The notes: generated by a model from the sequence alone, not told the origin. DNA of 52,874 bases from Candidatus Aminicenantota bacterium (GCA_017886205.1 JAFNEO010000040.1:1-52874); one strand, 5' to 3'; positions 18,522-28,088 are shown, numbered from the stretch's first letter. A program made the numbers and translations.

Positions 18522-21251
18522 ATGCGTTGTCCCAAGTGCAGGGTCGAGAACGCTTTGGACGCACGCTATTGTGCAAACTGCGGCCTATCCTTCAAACTGG
18601 CCACTGAGCCCGATCCGTCTTCCACCCGGACCATCGTGACGCCCGTTAAGTCCATTGCTCCCGAGACCATCGTCTCAGCCAAGTACCGGATCCTCAGAGA
18701 GATCGGCAGGGGAGGGATGGGCATCGTCTATGAGGCTGAAGACATCCGGCTCCATCGCACCGTCGCCCTCAAGTTCTTGCCTGCCGAGCTGACCGGCGAC
18801 CCGGAAGCCCGCGAGCGTTTTGTCCAGGAGGCTCGGGCCGCCTCGGCCCTTGACCATCCGAACATCTGCACGATCCACGAGATCGACGAGACCGAAAGCG
18901 GCGATATGTTCATCGCCATGGCCTGCTATGCGGGAGAGAGCCTCGAACAGAAGATCGTTGACGGCCCGATCGCGGCGGCCGAGGTGATCGGCTATTCGGT
19001 CCAGATCGCGGAAGGGTTAGCCAAGGCCCATGAGCGGGGCATCATCCACCGGGACGTCAAGCCGGGGAACATCCTCATCACCCCTGATGGAACCGTCAAG
19101 ATCGTCGATTTCGGCCTGGCCAAATTAGCCGGCCAAGTCAGGCGGACACTTCCCGGGATGACGTTGGGAACGGTCGCTTACATGTCGCCCGAGCAAGCGC
19201 GCGGCGAACCGGCGGATGCCCGGACGGACGTCTGGTCGCTGGGCGTTGTCCTCTATGAGATGGTTACGGGAGAACTCCCGTTCCAGGGCGAAAATGGACA
19301 GGCGGTTCTCTATGCTATCCTCAACAAGCCGCCGAAGCCGGTCAAGACGCTGAGACCGGGTTTTCCGACCGAGCTCGAGCCGATCATCGGAAAAGCCCTC
19401 GCCAAAGACCCTGCCAAGAGGTTCGCTTCGGCCCAGGAGATGGCCGAAGCCCTGAGGGACCTGAAGTTCAGGATGACAGCGAGAGAATATGCTGCGGCCA
19501 AACGGCTCTCCTTCCGACGCCCGGGCAGGCGTTGGCTGATGGCAGCGGCGTCCGCGATGACGATCGGCGCCGTGGCCTTGGGAATCTGGCTGTTCACCAA
19601 GCCCACTCTGGCCTTTGAAAGTCGGGACAAGCTGATGGTCGCGGACGTTGACAACCTGACCGGTGACCAAGTCTTCGACCTGGCCTTGCGCACTGCTATC
19701 GAGGCCGACCTCCAGCAATCGCCATATGTGGCGGTTTTTGATAGGCCGCAGATCGCCGAGACTCTGCGCCTGATGAGAATGGACCCATCCTCGCGTGTTG
19801 ATGAGAGCCTTGGCTACGAACTCTGCCGGTTCGGCCAGGTCCGGGCGTTCATCCTGCCGCGGATCATTTCGGTCGGCGAGGCCTACGAGCTCCAGGCCAT
19901 TCTGATCGATCCCGTGAGACGCCGCCATGTCGACCGCATCCGGGTTACCTCCAAGGGCAAGGAAGACGTCCTTCTCAGCGGCATCGACAAGCTGGCCGAA
20001 CAGGTGCGGTCGCGCCTCGGAGAATCCCTCCAGAGCATCGAAAAGGCGGACCGGCCCGTCGTCAACGTAACCACCTCATCCTGGGATGCGCTCAATTATA
20101 TGTCGCTAGGCTTGGCCAAATGGCAGGAAGGGAAATACAAAGAAGCGGCCGCTTTACTCGAACTGGCCCTGGAAAAAGACCCCCAGTTCGTGGATGCCCG
20201 CGGCTCGCTTGGCCTCGTCATGATCCAGTTTCTGAACCAGAAAGAGAAGGGACAGGCCATGCTGCGCCAAGCCCTCGAGGACGCCCAGGCTCAAGATCTG
20301 CCCCAGCGTGATCTCCTCAAGCTAAAGGCCACACACAAGCAGTTCGTCGAGGAAGACCTGGCCGGGGCGCTCGAGGAATACCGCCTGATGCAGGAACTTT
20401 ATCCCGACTTCATGCCGCCCTGGAACAATTCCGGACGGATCCTTATGGCCATGGGGAAATTTAGCGAAGCGGGGGCCATGTTCGAAAAGGCGGCCCAAGT
20501 GGCGCCGCGCAACAGCATCCCGCTGCAGAACCTGTGGTATGTTCAACTGCTCTACACCAAGGACCCGAAGGCCGGGGAGCACACGGCAAGACGCATGGTC
20601 AACCTCGCTCCCCAGTTGGCCTATCCGTTCAGCTTTTTGGGATACAGCCTGGCGGCTCAGGGCCGGCTGGATGAAGCCGAGCAGGAATTCCGCAAGGCCA
20701 TCGCCATCGAACCTGATCACCCATATGCCCTCGCTAACCTGGCCCACGTCCTGTTCGCGTCCGGCCGGGCGGCTGAGTCCGTTGCGCTCTATAAAAAAGT
20801 TCTCGAACTCACGCGGCAGGGAAAAACGGCCGGCGATGTGGAAGGAGACACCCTCGCTCTGACGTTGGCGCTCCGGGAATCAGGGGACATCGAAGGGGCC
20901 TGGTCGGCGGCGCAAGAAGTTCGCGATTCACTCTTGATAAAAATCCAGAGTTCATCTCCCCAGACCGGAATCCTCTTTAGCCTGGGAGAGCTGGAAGCGA
21001 TCATGGGCCGGACAGAACAAGCGGAGTCGTATCTGGCCAAGGTCCTGCAAAAGAATATCCAGAAACCCGATGAGCTGATGTATCTGGCCGAGCTCTATGC
21101 CCTGCTGGGTCGGGATGAGCTCGCCATTTCCACGTTGAAGAGATCCCTCGATGCTGGCTATTCCGATTATTTCTTTCCCGTCATCTTGCCGGCCTTCCAG
21201 AAGATCAGGAATCACCCCGAGTTCAGGGCGCTGTTCGGGCTCGGAGAATAG
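18522..21251 (+). CDS. Ser/Thr protein kinase with zinc ribbon and TPR repeats
   Basis: 909 residues. N-terminal zinc ribbon (Cys3, Cys6, Cys17, Cys20), then a Hanks-type kinase domain at about 55-315: GRGGMGIVYE loop, Lys84 in ALKFLP, HRDVKPGN (Asp178, Lys180, Asn183), DFGLA (Asp196) and GTVAYMSPEQARG. All catalytic residues are present. One membrane segment follows at about 338-358. The remainder is a TolB/FlgO-like module and at least six TPR units, probably on the far side of the membrane as a sensor or scaffold. A GTG at 18519 just before the ATG is an alternative start. One of three such kinases in the window. Confidence 0.93.
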   Translation: MRCPKCRVENALDARYCANCGLSFKLATEPDPSSTRTIVTPVKSIAPETIVSAKYRILREIGRGGMGIVYEAEDIRLHRTVALKFLPAELTGDPEARERFVQEARAASALDHPNICTIHEIDETESGDMFIAMACYAGESLEQKIVDGPIAAAEVIGYSVQIAEGLAKAHERGIIHRDVKPGNILITPDGTVKIVDFGLAKLAGQVRRTLPGMTLGTVAYMSPEQARGEPADARTDVWSLGVVLYEMVTGELPFQGENGQAVLYAILNKPPKPVKTLRPGFPTELEPIIGKALAKDPAKRFASAQEMAEALRDLKFRMTAREYAAAKRLSFRRPGRRWLMAAASAMTIGAVALGIWLFTKPTLAFESRDKLMVADVDNLTGDQVFDLALRTAIEADLQQSPYVAVFDRPQIAETLRLMRMDPSSRVDESLGYELCRFGQVRAFILPRIISVGEAYELQAILIDPVRRRHVDRIRVTSKGKEDVLLSGIDKLAEQVRSRLGESLQSIEKADRPVVNVTTSSWDALNYMSLGLAKWQEGKYKEAAALLELALEKDPQFVDARGSLGLVMIQFLNQKEKGQAMLRQALEDAQAQDLPQRDLLKLKATHKQFVEEDLAGALEEYRLMQELYPDFMPPWNNSGRILMAMGKFSEAGAMFEKAAQVAPRNSIPLQNLWYVQLLYTKDPKAGEHTARRMVNLAPQLAYPFSFLGYSLAAQGRLDEAEQEFRKAIAIEPDHPYALANLAHVLFASGRAAESVALYKKVLELTRQGKTAGDVEGDTLALTLALRESGDIEGAWSAAQEVRDSLLIKIQSSSPQTGILFSLGELEAIMGRTEQAESYLAKVLQKNIQKPDELMYLAELYALLGRDELAISTLKRSLDAGYSDYFFPVILPAFQKIRNHPEFRALFGLGE

Positions 21252-21253
21252 CG

Positions 21254-21302
21254 GGGAAAAAAATGGGTGGCACGGCGCCAGTCCCCGCACCCATTTTTTC
21301 CC
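21254..21302. terminator. Bidirectional hairpin terminator
   Basis: Left arm AAAAAATGGGTG and right arm CACCCATTTTTT pair perfectly, with GGG/CCC extensions outside and a GC-rich loop of 18 bases. The flanking A and T runs make it a Rho-independent terminator in either direction, ending the kinase mRNA. The cyclophilin gene starts only 20 bases later and so needs its own promoter or read-through. Confidence 0.7.
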
Positions 21303-21321
21303 AAGTGAGGAGGACGAAAAT

Positions 21322-21915
21322 ATGAAATCAACCGGCCTCGTCGGCGTTGCCTTTGTCCTGGTTTTCGCGAGTATGTCCTTGGGGAAATGCCAAGTCGCCA
21401 ATCCCGGAGTCGTGATCAGAACCGACCTCGGCGACATCAAGGTCGAAATCTACGAGAGACAGGCGCCGGTCACGGCGGCCAACTTTCTGCGCTACGTCGA
21501 TGCCGGGCTCTTCAAGGGAGCCTCGTTCTACCGCGTCGTCAAGCTGGAAAACCAGCCCAATAATGAGGTGAAGATCGAGGTCATCCAGGGTGGACTCCAA
21601 TTCTCTAAAGATAAAAAGCCCTTCCCGCCGATCACCCACGAGACAACGGACAAGACAGGGCTTCTCCATAAAGACGGCACCATCTCGATGGCCCGGCTGG
21701 CGCCGGGTTCGGCCGACTCGGAATTCTTCATCTGCGTCGGAGACCAGCCGGAGCTCGATTTCGGGGGAAAACGCAACCCGGACGGCCAGGGTTTCGCTGC
21801 CTTCGGACGGGTCGTCGAGGGCCTGGACGTCGTGCACAAAATCCAGCAGCAGCCGGATGAAGGACAGATGCTGAAGCAGAGGGTGATGATAGAGAACATC
21901 GAACGCTCCAGGTAA
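21322..21915 (+). CDS. Secreted cyclophilin-type peptidyl-prolyl isomerase
   Basis: 197 residues. A signal peptide (1-22) is followed by a cyclophilin domain: VVIRTDLGDIKVEIY, APVTAANFLRYVDAG, SFYRVV (catalytic Arg71), VIQGG (Gln89), SEFFICVGDQPELDF and GFAAFGRVVEGLDVV. It should assist folding of exported proteins at proline bonds, in keeping with the HtrA protease encoded next. The frame is open further upstream, but GAGGAGG before the ATG at 21322 and the signal peptide fix the start. Confidence 0.92.
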   Translation: MKSTGLVGVAFVLVFASMSLGKCQVANPGVVIRTDLGDIKVEIYERQAPVTAANFLRYVDAGLFKGASFYRVVKLENQPNNEVKIEVIQGGLQFSKDKKPFPPITHETTDKTGLLHKDGTISMARLAPGSADSEFFICVGDQPELDFGGKRNPDGQGFAAFGRVVEGLDVVHKIQQQPDEGQMLKQRVMIENIERSR

Positions 21916-21966
21916 ATCCAGCGAGCACTGGAGGTTTGGGGATATCGGCCAAAGAAGTTCGGCTTT

Positions 21967-21975
21967 TGGTATAAT
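21967..21975 (+). promoter_or_regulatory. Extended -10 promoter giving a leaderless HtrA mRNA
   Basis: TGG-TATAAT, a perfect extended -10 box, ends exactly 6 bases before the ATG at 21982. Transcription is expected to start on or next to the A of the ATG. No -35 box and no Shine-Dalgarno are present. Confidence 0.6.
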
Positions 21976-21981
21976 GGCAGT

Positions 21982-23043
21982 ATGACCATGTCGGAGAAGA
22001 AGCCTTCGCCCCTGTCCTGGCTGAGCGGGGAAGCCGCCGCCGAAGATCAGTCGTCACCCCCCGAGACTCACGAGGCTGGCCCGCAGGCCCCATCGGATGC
22101 CGAGCTCCTCGACGCCTATTCTCGGGCTGTGACGGCGGTCGTTGAGGGCATCGGGCCGGCCGTGGTTAGCATCCATATCGGGGAGGGGAGGAGGACCTCG
22201 GAATTCGAACCGTCGGGCGCCGGTTCAGGTTTTGTCATAACCCCTGACGGCTACATCTTGACGAACAGCCACGTTATCGCCAATGCCCGAGAGATCAGGG
22301 CCCTCTTCATCGACGGACAAAAGCTGATGGCTACGGTCATCGGCCGAGATCCCTCCACGGACCTGGCCGTCATCCGCGTCAATGCCTCAGGCCTGGAGTA
22401 CGCGTCCCTGATCGATTCGTCGGCCCTTCGGGTGGGCCAACTCGTTATCGCCGTGGGAAACCCGTTCGGTTTTCAATCGTCAGTCTCCACGGGTGTCGTC
22501 AGTTCTCTCGGCCGAGCCCTCCGGAGCCAGGACGACCGCCTCATCGAGAACATCATCCAGCACACCGCGCCCCTCAACCCAGGAAATTCCGGCGGTCCTC
22601 TGCTCGACTCAAGAGGCCGGGTGATCGGGATCAACACGGCCATCATCGCCATGGCTCAGGGTATCGGGTTCGCCATTCCGGCAAGCACAGCCCGGTCAGT
22701 GGTCCCTCAGCTCCTGGCCATGGGCCGAGTAGAGCGCAGTTACCTGGGTGTGATCGGATTCCGATGTCCACTCGACCGTCGGGTCGTGCGTTTCCACGGG
22801 CTCAACAAGGGCCATGGCGTCGAGATCGTTTCTCTCCAGCCCTCGAGCCCGGCCCGAAAGGCCGGAATGCAAACGGGCGACATTATCATCTCGGTCAACG
22901 GACAGGACGTGACGAGCCCGGACGACCTCTTCCGGTTCCTCTCCGAGTGGCCGGTCGGCCGGTCCGTGACTGTCAGCCTGCTCCGCCGAAAGGACAAACT
23001 CAACCTCGAGGTCGTTCCGACCGCGTCCGCGACCCGGGAGTAG
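21982..23043 (+). CDS. HtrA/DegP-like serine protease with PDZ domain, no signal peptide
   Basis: 353 residues. Trypsin-like domain with the triad His97 (TNSHVI), Asp127 (STDLAV) and Ser203 (PGNSGGP), then one PDZ domain in the last 100 residues (GHGVEIVSLQPSSPARKAGMQTGDIIISVNG). It degrades or refolds damaged proteins. The N-terminus is hydrophilic (MTMSEKKPSPLSWLSGEAAA), so there is neither signal peptide nor membrane anchor, unlike most HtrA proteins. It may work in the cytoplasm, or an unrecognised route may exist. It starts the run leading into the ABC exporter genes. Confidence 0.9.
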   Translation: MTMSEKKPSPLSWLSGEAAAEDQSSPPETHEAGPQAPSDAELLDAYSRAVTAVVEGIGPAVVSIHIGEGRRTSEFEPSGAGSGFVITPDGYILTNSHVIANAREIRALFIDGQKLMATVIGRDPSTDLAVIRVNASGLEYASLIDSSALRVGQLVIAVGNPFGFQSSVSTGVVSSLGRALRSQDDRLIENIIQHTAPLNPGNSGGPLLDSRGRVIGINTAIIAMAQGIGFAIPASTARSVVPQLLAMGRVERSYLGVIGFRCPLDRRVVRFHGLNKGHGVEIVSLQPSSPARKAGMQTGDIIISVNGQDVTSPDDLFRFLSEWPVGRSVTVSLLRRKDKLNLEVVPTASATRE

Positions 23044-23088
23044 AGCCCTTCAAGCCGGGATAAGGCCGAAAAAGCGGAGGAGCCAGAG

Positions 23089-24099
23089 ATGAGCCAGAAG
23101 AAATCGCGATCAAGAGTATGGCTTGGCGCGGCCGGAACAGCATGCCTGTCCGGGCTTCTCTTTCTTTCCTGCCGCAGTCAGATAGAGACCGAAGCGATCA
23201 ACGCCTCAGGGACGATCGAGGCAGTCGAAGTCAGCGTCTCCGCCAAGACCAGCGGTCAGGTAGAGAAAGTGCTTGTCGAAGAGGGAGCCCGAGTCCAGAC
23301 CGGCGATCAGCTGGCGGTCATCGACAGTGACTCGCTCGCCATCCAGCTCCGACAGGCGGAGGCAGGTGTTGACCTGGCAAGATCGCAGCTCGAGCTTCTC
23401 CTCAAGGGAGCCAGGGTGGAGGATATCCGGCAGACCGAGGAGGCCGCCAAGCAGGCGGAGGCCAACCTCTTTCTGGCCGGCGAGGACCTCAAGCGCATCC
23501 GCAGCCTGTTCGAAAAAGAGAGCGCCACGGCCAAGATGAAGCAGGACGCCGAAGCGCGCTACCAGGTCGCCCAAGCTCAGTATGAGGCCGCGGAGCAGGC
23601 TCTCCTCAAGGTCAGGAAGCTCTCCCGACCGGAGGAGGTCCGTGCGGCCCAGGCGCGTCTCGCCCAGGCCGAGGCCGGCCGTGACCTGCTCAAGAAAACG
23701 ATCGATGATGCCACGATTATCTCTCCCGCCTCCGGGATCGTCACTCACAAGGCCGTTGAGCCGGGAGAGTTCGTCGGGCCGGGCACGCCCCTCCTGACCA
23801 TCGCCGACCTGGGCAACGTCCGTCTCAACATCTATGTCACCGAGGTCGAGCTCGGTCGGGTGCGGCTGGGCCAGCGGGCCGAAATCCGGATCGACTCTCA
23901 TCCGGACCGCAGCCTCAACGGCACCGTAATCTTCATCTCTCCCGAAGCCGAATTCACTCCCAAGAACGTCCAGACCAGAGAAGAGAGGGTAAAGCTCGTC
24001 TATCGGGTCAAGATCGAGGTCCCCAACCCGGAGAGCATCCTCAAGCCGGGGATGCCGGCCGACGCCTCGATCATGACGGGTGTTCCGGACGAGAAATAG
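23089..24099 (+). CDS. HlyD-family membrane fusion lipoprotein of an ABC exporter
   Basis: 336 residues. Lipobox LSC with Cys28; biotinyl-lipoyl-like halves at ASGTIEAVEVSVSAKTSG and SPASGIVTHKAVEPGEFV flank a long coiled-coil hairpin rich in Ala, Glu and Lys (about 80-200). A beta-barrel domain follows (VRLNIYVTEVELGRV). This is the adaptor that bridges an inner-membrane pump and an outer-membrane channel. It resembles YbhG, and the next four genes supply the matching ATPases and permeases. No outer-membrane TolC-like gene is in the window. Confidence 0.9.
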   Translation: MSQKKSRSRVWLGAAGTACLSGLLFLSCRSQIETEAINASGTIEAVEVSVSAKTSGQVEKVLVEEGARVQTGDQLAVIDSDSLAIQLRQAEAGVDLARSQLELLLKGARVEDIRQTEEAAKQAEANLFLAGEDLKRIRSLFEKESATAKMKQDAEARYQVAQAQYEAAEQALLKVRKLSRPEEVRAAQARLAQAEAGRDLLKKTIDDATIISPASGIVTHKAVEPGEFVGPGTPLLTIADLGNVRLNIYVTEVELGRVRLGQRAEIRIDSHPDRSLNGTVIFISPEAEFTPKNVQTREERVKLVYRVKIEVPNPESILKPGMPADASIMTGVPDEK

Positions 24100-24110
24100 G
24101 GAAAAAACTC

Positions 24111-25040
24111 ATGACCTCAGCGGTTGTTGAGGCCGAAGGCCTGTCCAAGTCCTTTGGAGAGATCAAGGCTGTTTCCGGGCTCAGCCTGACCTTGAATAAA
24201 GGAGAGATGCTCTGCCTCGTCGGTCCCGATGGGGCGGGCAAGACGACGGCTGTCCGGATGCTGAGCGGGATCATCCGGCCGACCTCGGGGACCGCCCGGG
24301 TCTTCGGCTACGACCTCGTCCGAGAGAACGACAGGGTCAAGAAACACATCGGTTACATGTCCCAGAAGTTTACCCTTTACAGCGACCTGACGATCGACGA
24401 GAACATCGAGTTCTTCGCCGAGATCCATCAGGTCAAGAGATATCAGGGCAGGCGGGAAGAGCTTCTGGCCTTCACCCGGCTTGAGCCCTTCCGGAGGCGG
24501 CTGGCCGAAAAACTCTCCGGAGGGATGAAGCAGAAGCTGGCCCTTGCCTGTACGCTCGTCCACACCCCCGACCTCCTTCTTCTCGACGAGCCGACCACGG
24601 GCGTTGATGTGGTCTCCCGCCGTGAGTTTTGGACAATCCTGCGCGACCTTCTGCAGACGGGGATCACGACTCTCATGACCACCCCGTACATGGACGAGGC
24701 CGAGCGGGGAACGCGGGTCGCCCTGATGGACCGCGGCTCGATAATCGTCGTCGACACGCCGGCAAAAGTCAGGGCCCTGATGAAGGACCCGATCATCGAG
24801 GTCATCTGCGACGACCTCCGCCGGGCCGCTGCGGCCGTCAGGGAGCTGCCCGAAGTCCTGGATATCCAGGCTTTCGGAGACAGGCTCCATCTGGTCATGC
24901 GCAGCCTGGACCGGGGCGTCCCGGCCGTCGAACGCCGGCTGACCGAGAGCGGGATCAAAATTGAGAAATGGCGTCCGGTACCCCCATCCCTCGAGAACGT
25001 CTTTATCTCCATGACTCGGCCGGCCGTAAGGGAGCCATGA
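24111..25040 (+). CDS. ABC transporter ATP-binding protein 1 (YbhF N-half type)
   Basis: 309 residues. Walker A GPDGAGKTT (38-46), Q-loop YMSQKF, signature LSGGMKQKL from 135, Walker B LLLLDEP (Asp159, Glu160). The H-loop reads TTPYMDEAE: the usual His is Pro193, so this site should hydrolyse ATP poorly. The C-terminal 80 residues form the domain found in drug or polyamine exporters. Its stop overlaps the start of the next ATPase gene by 4 bases. In E. coli YbhF the two halves are fused; here they are separate genes. Confidence 0.9.
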   Translation: MTSAVVEAEGLSKSFGEIKAVSGLSLTLNKGEMLCLVGPDGAGKTTAVRMLSGIIRPTSGTARVFGYDLVRENDRVKKHIGYMSQKFTLYSDLTIDENIEFFAEIHQVKRYQGRREELLAFTRLEPFRRRLAEKLSGGMKQKLALACTLVHTPDLLLLDEPTTGVDVVSRREFWTILRDLLQTGITTLMTTPYMDEAERGTRVALMDRGSIIVVDTPAKVRALMKDPIIEVICDDLRRAAAAVRELPEVLDIQAFGDRLHLVMRSLDRGVPAVERRLTESGIKIEKWRPVPPSLENVFISMTRPAVREP

Positions 25041-25810
25041 ACGATTACTCCATCGAGGTCTTCGGCCTGACCAAGAAATTTGGAGATTTCGTGGCCGTTA
25101 ACTCCGTCACCTTCCGGGTCGGAAAAGGAGAGATTTTCGGCTTCCTCGGAGCCAACGGGGCCGGAAAATCGACCACGATCCGGATGCTCTGCGGGCTCCT
25201 CAGCCCGAGTGCAGGAGGGGCGATCGTCGGCGGGTTCTCGGTCGGCACTCAGCCGGAAAAGGTCAAAGAACGCATCGGCTACATGTCCCAAAAATTCTCC
25301 CTGTATGAGGACCTCACCGTGGCGGAGAACATCCGCTTCTTCGGCGGCATCTATGGACTCGGCCGGAGCCGGATCAGAACGCGGCTGCCCTGGATACTGG
25401 AGATGGCCGGCCTCGAAGGAAGGGAGCATTCCCTGACCAGAGAGCTGGCCGGCGGCTGGAAACAGCGCCTGGCCCTGGGTTGTGCGCTTCTCCACGAGCC
25501 CGAAATCGTTTTCCTGGACGAGCCCACGGGCGGGGTCGATCCGGTCTCGCGCCGCCGTTTCTGGGACCTGATCTATGACCTATCCATCCGGAACGTGACT
25601 GTCTTCGTGACCACTCATTACCTGGACGAAGCCGAATACTGCCACCGCATCATGCTGATGCACGCCGGAGAGATCATCGCCGGAGGGAGCCCCCGGGAGC
25701 TCAAGGACAAGCATGGCCTTGCGACTCTAGAAGACGTCTTCATCCATCTGATCGAAGAGAAAGTCCAGGACGGGCGGAAGCCCGGTGACAGGATCGAGGG
25801 CGGCCGATGA
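25037..25810 (+). CDS. ABC transporter ATP-binding protein 2 (YbhF C-half type)
   Basis: 257 residues. Walker A GANGAGKST (38-46), Q-loop YMSQKF, Walker B IVFLDEP, D-loop GGVDP and H-loop TTHYLDEAE (His194) are intact, but the signature is LAGGWKQRL (137-145) instead of LSGGQ. Together with ATPase 1, which has a good signature and no H-loop His, it should form a heterodimer with one working and one degenerate site. It overlaps both neighbours by 4 bases (ATGA), so translation of the set is coupled. Confidence 0.9.
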   Translation: MNDYSIEVFGLTKKFGDFVAVNSVTFRVGKGEIFGFLGANGAGKSTTIRMLCGLLSPSAGGAIVGGFSVGTQPEKVKERIGYMSQKFSLYEDLTVAENIRFFGGIYGLGRSRIRTRLPWILEMAGLEGREHSLTRELAGGWKQRLALGCALLHEPEIVFLDEPTGGVDPVSRRRFWDLIYDLSIRNVTVFVTTHYLDEAEYCHRIMLMHAGEIIAGGSPRELKDKHGLATLEDVFIHLIEEKVQDGRKPGDRIEGGR

Positions 25811-26946
25811 TACTTGAACGGATCAGGCCGGTCGTAAAAAAGGAATTCCGGCAGATCGCCCGCGACAGACGATCCCTGATTCTGCTGCTGGTCCTTCCCG
25901 CCTTCCTCCTGATCATGTACGGCTATGCCCTGAACTTCGATGTCAAGCACCTGGCCCTGGCCGTTCTCGACTTGGAGAAGAGCCAGCGCAGCCGTGATTT
26001 CCTGGACGGGTTCCTGCACACGGAGTACTTCGACCTCAAATTCGACCTGGACAATATGAAACAGATCGACGACCTCATGGGCAAAGGGGAGGTCCAGGTG
26101 GCCTTGGTTATCCCCCGCGATTTCTCCCGGGCCCTTCTGGCCGCGAGGGAATCGCCGGTCCAGGTGATCATCGACGGCGAAGAGACCGGAATCGCCGGCA
26201 CCGCCATCGGCTATGTCAGCGCCATCGCCCAGAGCTATTCCACCCAGCTCGTCCTTAAGGCGATGAGAACAGCGGGGCGGGGGGATCTCCAGCTTCCCGT
26301 GGACTTCCATCCCCGCATCTGGTTCAACCCTGAGCTCCGGAGCGTCCGTTTCCTCATCCCGGGACTGATCGCCTTTATCCTGATGATCACCGTGGTCATC
26401 TCGACCTCCTTCTCGGTCGTCCGGGAGATCGAACGGGGGTCGATCGAGCAGCTCATCGTTTCCCCACTCCGCCCGGCGGAGCTGATCATCGGGAAGACAA
26501 TTCCTTACGCCCTCATCTCGCTCCTATCAGCGCACTCCGTCCTGCTTTTCGGTTATCTTCTGTTCGATGTCTCCCTCAAAGGCAGCTATGCCTGGCTTCT
26601 CACGGGCATACTGCTCTTTCTTCTCTGCGGGCTGGGACTGGGGCTTCTGATCTCGACGATCGCCTCGACGCAGCAAGTGGCCTTCATGCTGGCCGTCATC
26701 ATGACGATGCTCCCGACATTCATCCTTTCTGGGTTCGTTTTCCCGATCCGGAACATGCCACCTATCGTCCAGGCTGTGACCTACCTTATCCCGGCCCGGT
26801 ATTTCCTAGTTATCTTGAGAGGCGTCATGCTCAAGGGCGTCGGTTTAGGCGCCTTCGGCCGGGAGCTGGCCTTGCTGGCGGGTTTCGCCTTCCTGGCCCT
26901 GTTTCTGAGCTCGGTGCGGATGGGGAAAACACTGAAAAAAGGATAG
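25807..26946 (+). CDS. ABC-2 type permease (YbhS-like)
   Basis: 379 residues. One N-terminal membrane helix (SLILLLVLPAFLLIMYGYAL), a large non-cytoplasmic domain of about 150 residues, then five helices in the C-terminal half. The conserved ERGSIEQLIVSPLRPAELIIGK and the FILSGFVFPIRNMP segments are the hallmark of the ABC-2 exporters YbhS/YbhR/YhhJ. It forms a pore with the next gene product, moving drugs, cations or lipids; the substrate is unknown. Confidence 0.9.
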   Translation: MILERIRPVVKKEFRQIARDRRSLILLLVLPAFLLIMYGYALNFDVKHLALAVLDLEKSQRSRDFLDGFLHTEYFDLKFDLDNMKQIDDLMGKGEVQVALVIPRDFSRALLAARESPVQVIIDGEETGIAGTAIGYVSAIAQSYSTQLVLKAMRTAGRGDLQLPVDFHPRIWFNPELRSVRFLIPGLIAFILMITVVISTSFSVVREIERGSIEQLIVSPLRPAELIIGKTIPYALISLLSAHSVLLFGYLLFDVSLKGSYAWLLTGILLFLLCGLGLGLLISTIASTQQVAFMLAVIMTMLPTFILSGFVFPIRNMPPIVQAVTYLIPARYFLVILRGVMLKGVGLGAFGRELALLAGFAFLALFLSSVRMGKTLKKG

Positions 26947-26963
26947 ATTTTAGGAAAAAAGAG

Positions 26964-28088
26964 ATGTCCAAGGTCGGACATATCATCCGCAAGGAATTCA
27001 TCCAGCTGCGCCGGGACCGGCGGATGTTCTTTATCGTCTTCTTCTCGCCGGTCCTCCAACTTTTCCTCCTCGGGTATGCCGCCAACCTGGACATCCGCAA
27101 TATCCCGGTCGTCTTCTGCGACCTCGATGCGACAAGGACAAGCCGGGATTTTATCGCCCAGTTCCCGGCTTCCGGCTATTTTTCGCTTCAGGCGATTGTC
27201 GGCCGGGTTGAGGATGTGGACGAGTACATCGACCGGGGAAGGGCCCCTCTGGCCATCATCCTCCCAAGAGGAATGGGCCGGAGCCTGGCCGGCCGGGAAT
27301 CCGTCCGGGTTCAGATCATAGTCGATGGGGCGGAAAGCCAATCGGCTATCGTCGGGCTTAACTATGCGACCATGATCGGTCTCAGATACTCCCGTCAGAT
27401 CCTCCTGGAGCGGCTGCGCTCGACTTCTCCGGGACTCTCCCTGCCGAGAGTCGAACCCCGGGTTCGGGTATGGTACAATCCTGAGCTCCGCAGCCGAAAC
27501 TTCATGATCCCCGGTGTGCTGGCGATGGTCTTGATGATCATCACCATGATGCTCACATCGCTGGGCATCGTCAAAGAAAGGGAGCTGGGCACCATGGAGC
27601 AGCTCATCGTCACCCCGGTTCGCCCCCATGAACTCATCCTGGGCAAGCTCCTGCCCTTTTTTCTCATCGGGCTCGTCGAGATCGCGGTGGTGGTCGCCGT
27701 TGCCGTGTTCGGGTTCGGCGTTCCAGTTAGGGGAAGCGTCTGGCTCCTGTTCGGCCTTAGCCCGATTTTCATGCTGACCACCTTGGGGCTCGGCCTGTTC
27801 ATTTCGACCATCTCTCGAAATCAACAGCAAGCCATGCTGACGGCCGCTTTCTTCATCATCCCCCAGATCATTCTCTCCGGCTTTATCTTTCCGATCGAAA
27901 ATATGCCGCGGCCGATCCAGTGGCTAACCTATGTCGTTCCCCTGCGCTATTTTCTGGTCATCATCCGGGGGCTTTTCCTCAAGGCGGTCGGACTGAGCGC
28001 CCTCTGGGATGAGACCGCGGCCTTGCTCGTCTTCGGACTCGCCATCCTGAGCTTGAGCATCCTCCGCTTTCGGAAGAAGTTAGAATAG
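26964..28088 (+). CDS. ABC-2 type permease (YbhR-like)
   Basis: 374 residues, the partner permease, with the same layout as the gene before it: one N-terminal helix (MFFIVFFSPVLQLFLLGYAA), an external domain, five C-terminal helices, and the conserved ELGTMEQLIVTPVRPHELILGK and ILSGFIFPIENMP stretches. The two permeases are clearly paralogous. It is the last gene of the exporter run; a non-coding repeat element follows. Confidence 0.9.
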   Translation: MSKVGHIIRKEFIQLRRDRRMFFIVFFSPVLQLFLLGYAANLDIRNIPVVFCDLDATRTSRDFIAQFPASGYFSLQAIVGRVEDVDEYIDRGRAPLAIILPRGMGRSLAGRESVRVQIIVDGAESQSAIVGLNYATMIGLRYSRQILLERLRSTSPGLSLPRVEPRVRVWYNPELRSRNFMIPGVLAMVLMIITMMLTSLGIVKERELGTMEQLIVTPVRPHELILGKLLPFFLIGLVEIAVVVAVAVFGFGVPVRGSVWLLFGLSPIFMLTTLGLGLFISTISRNQQQAMLTAAFFIIPQIILSGFIFPIENMPRPIQWLTYVVPLRYFLVIIRGLFLKAVGLSALWDETAALLVFGLAILSLSILRFRKKLE

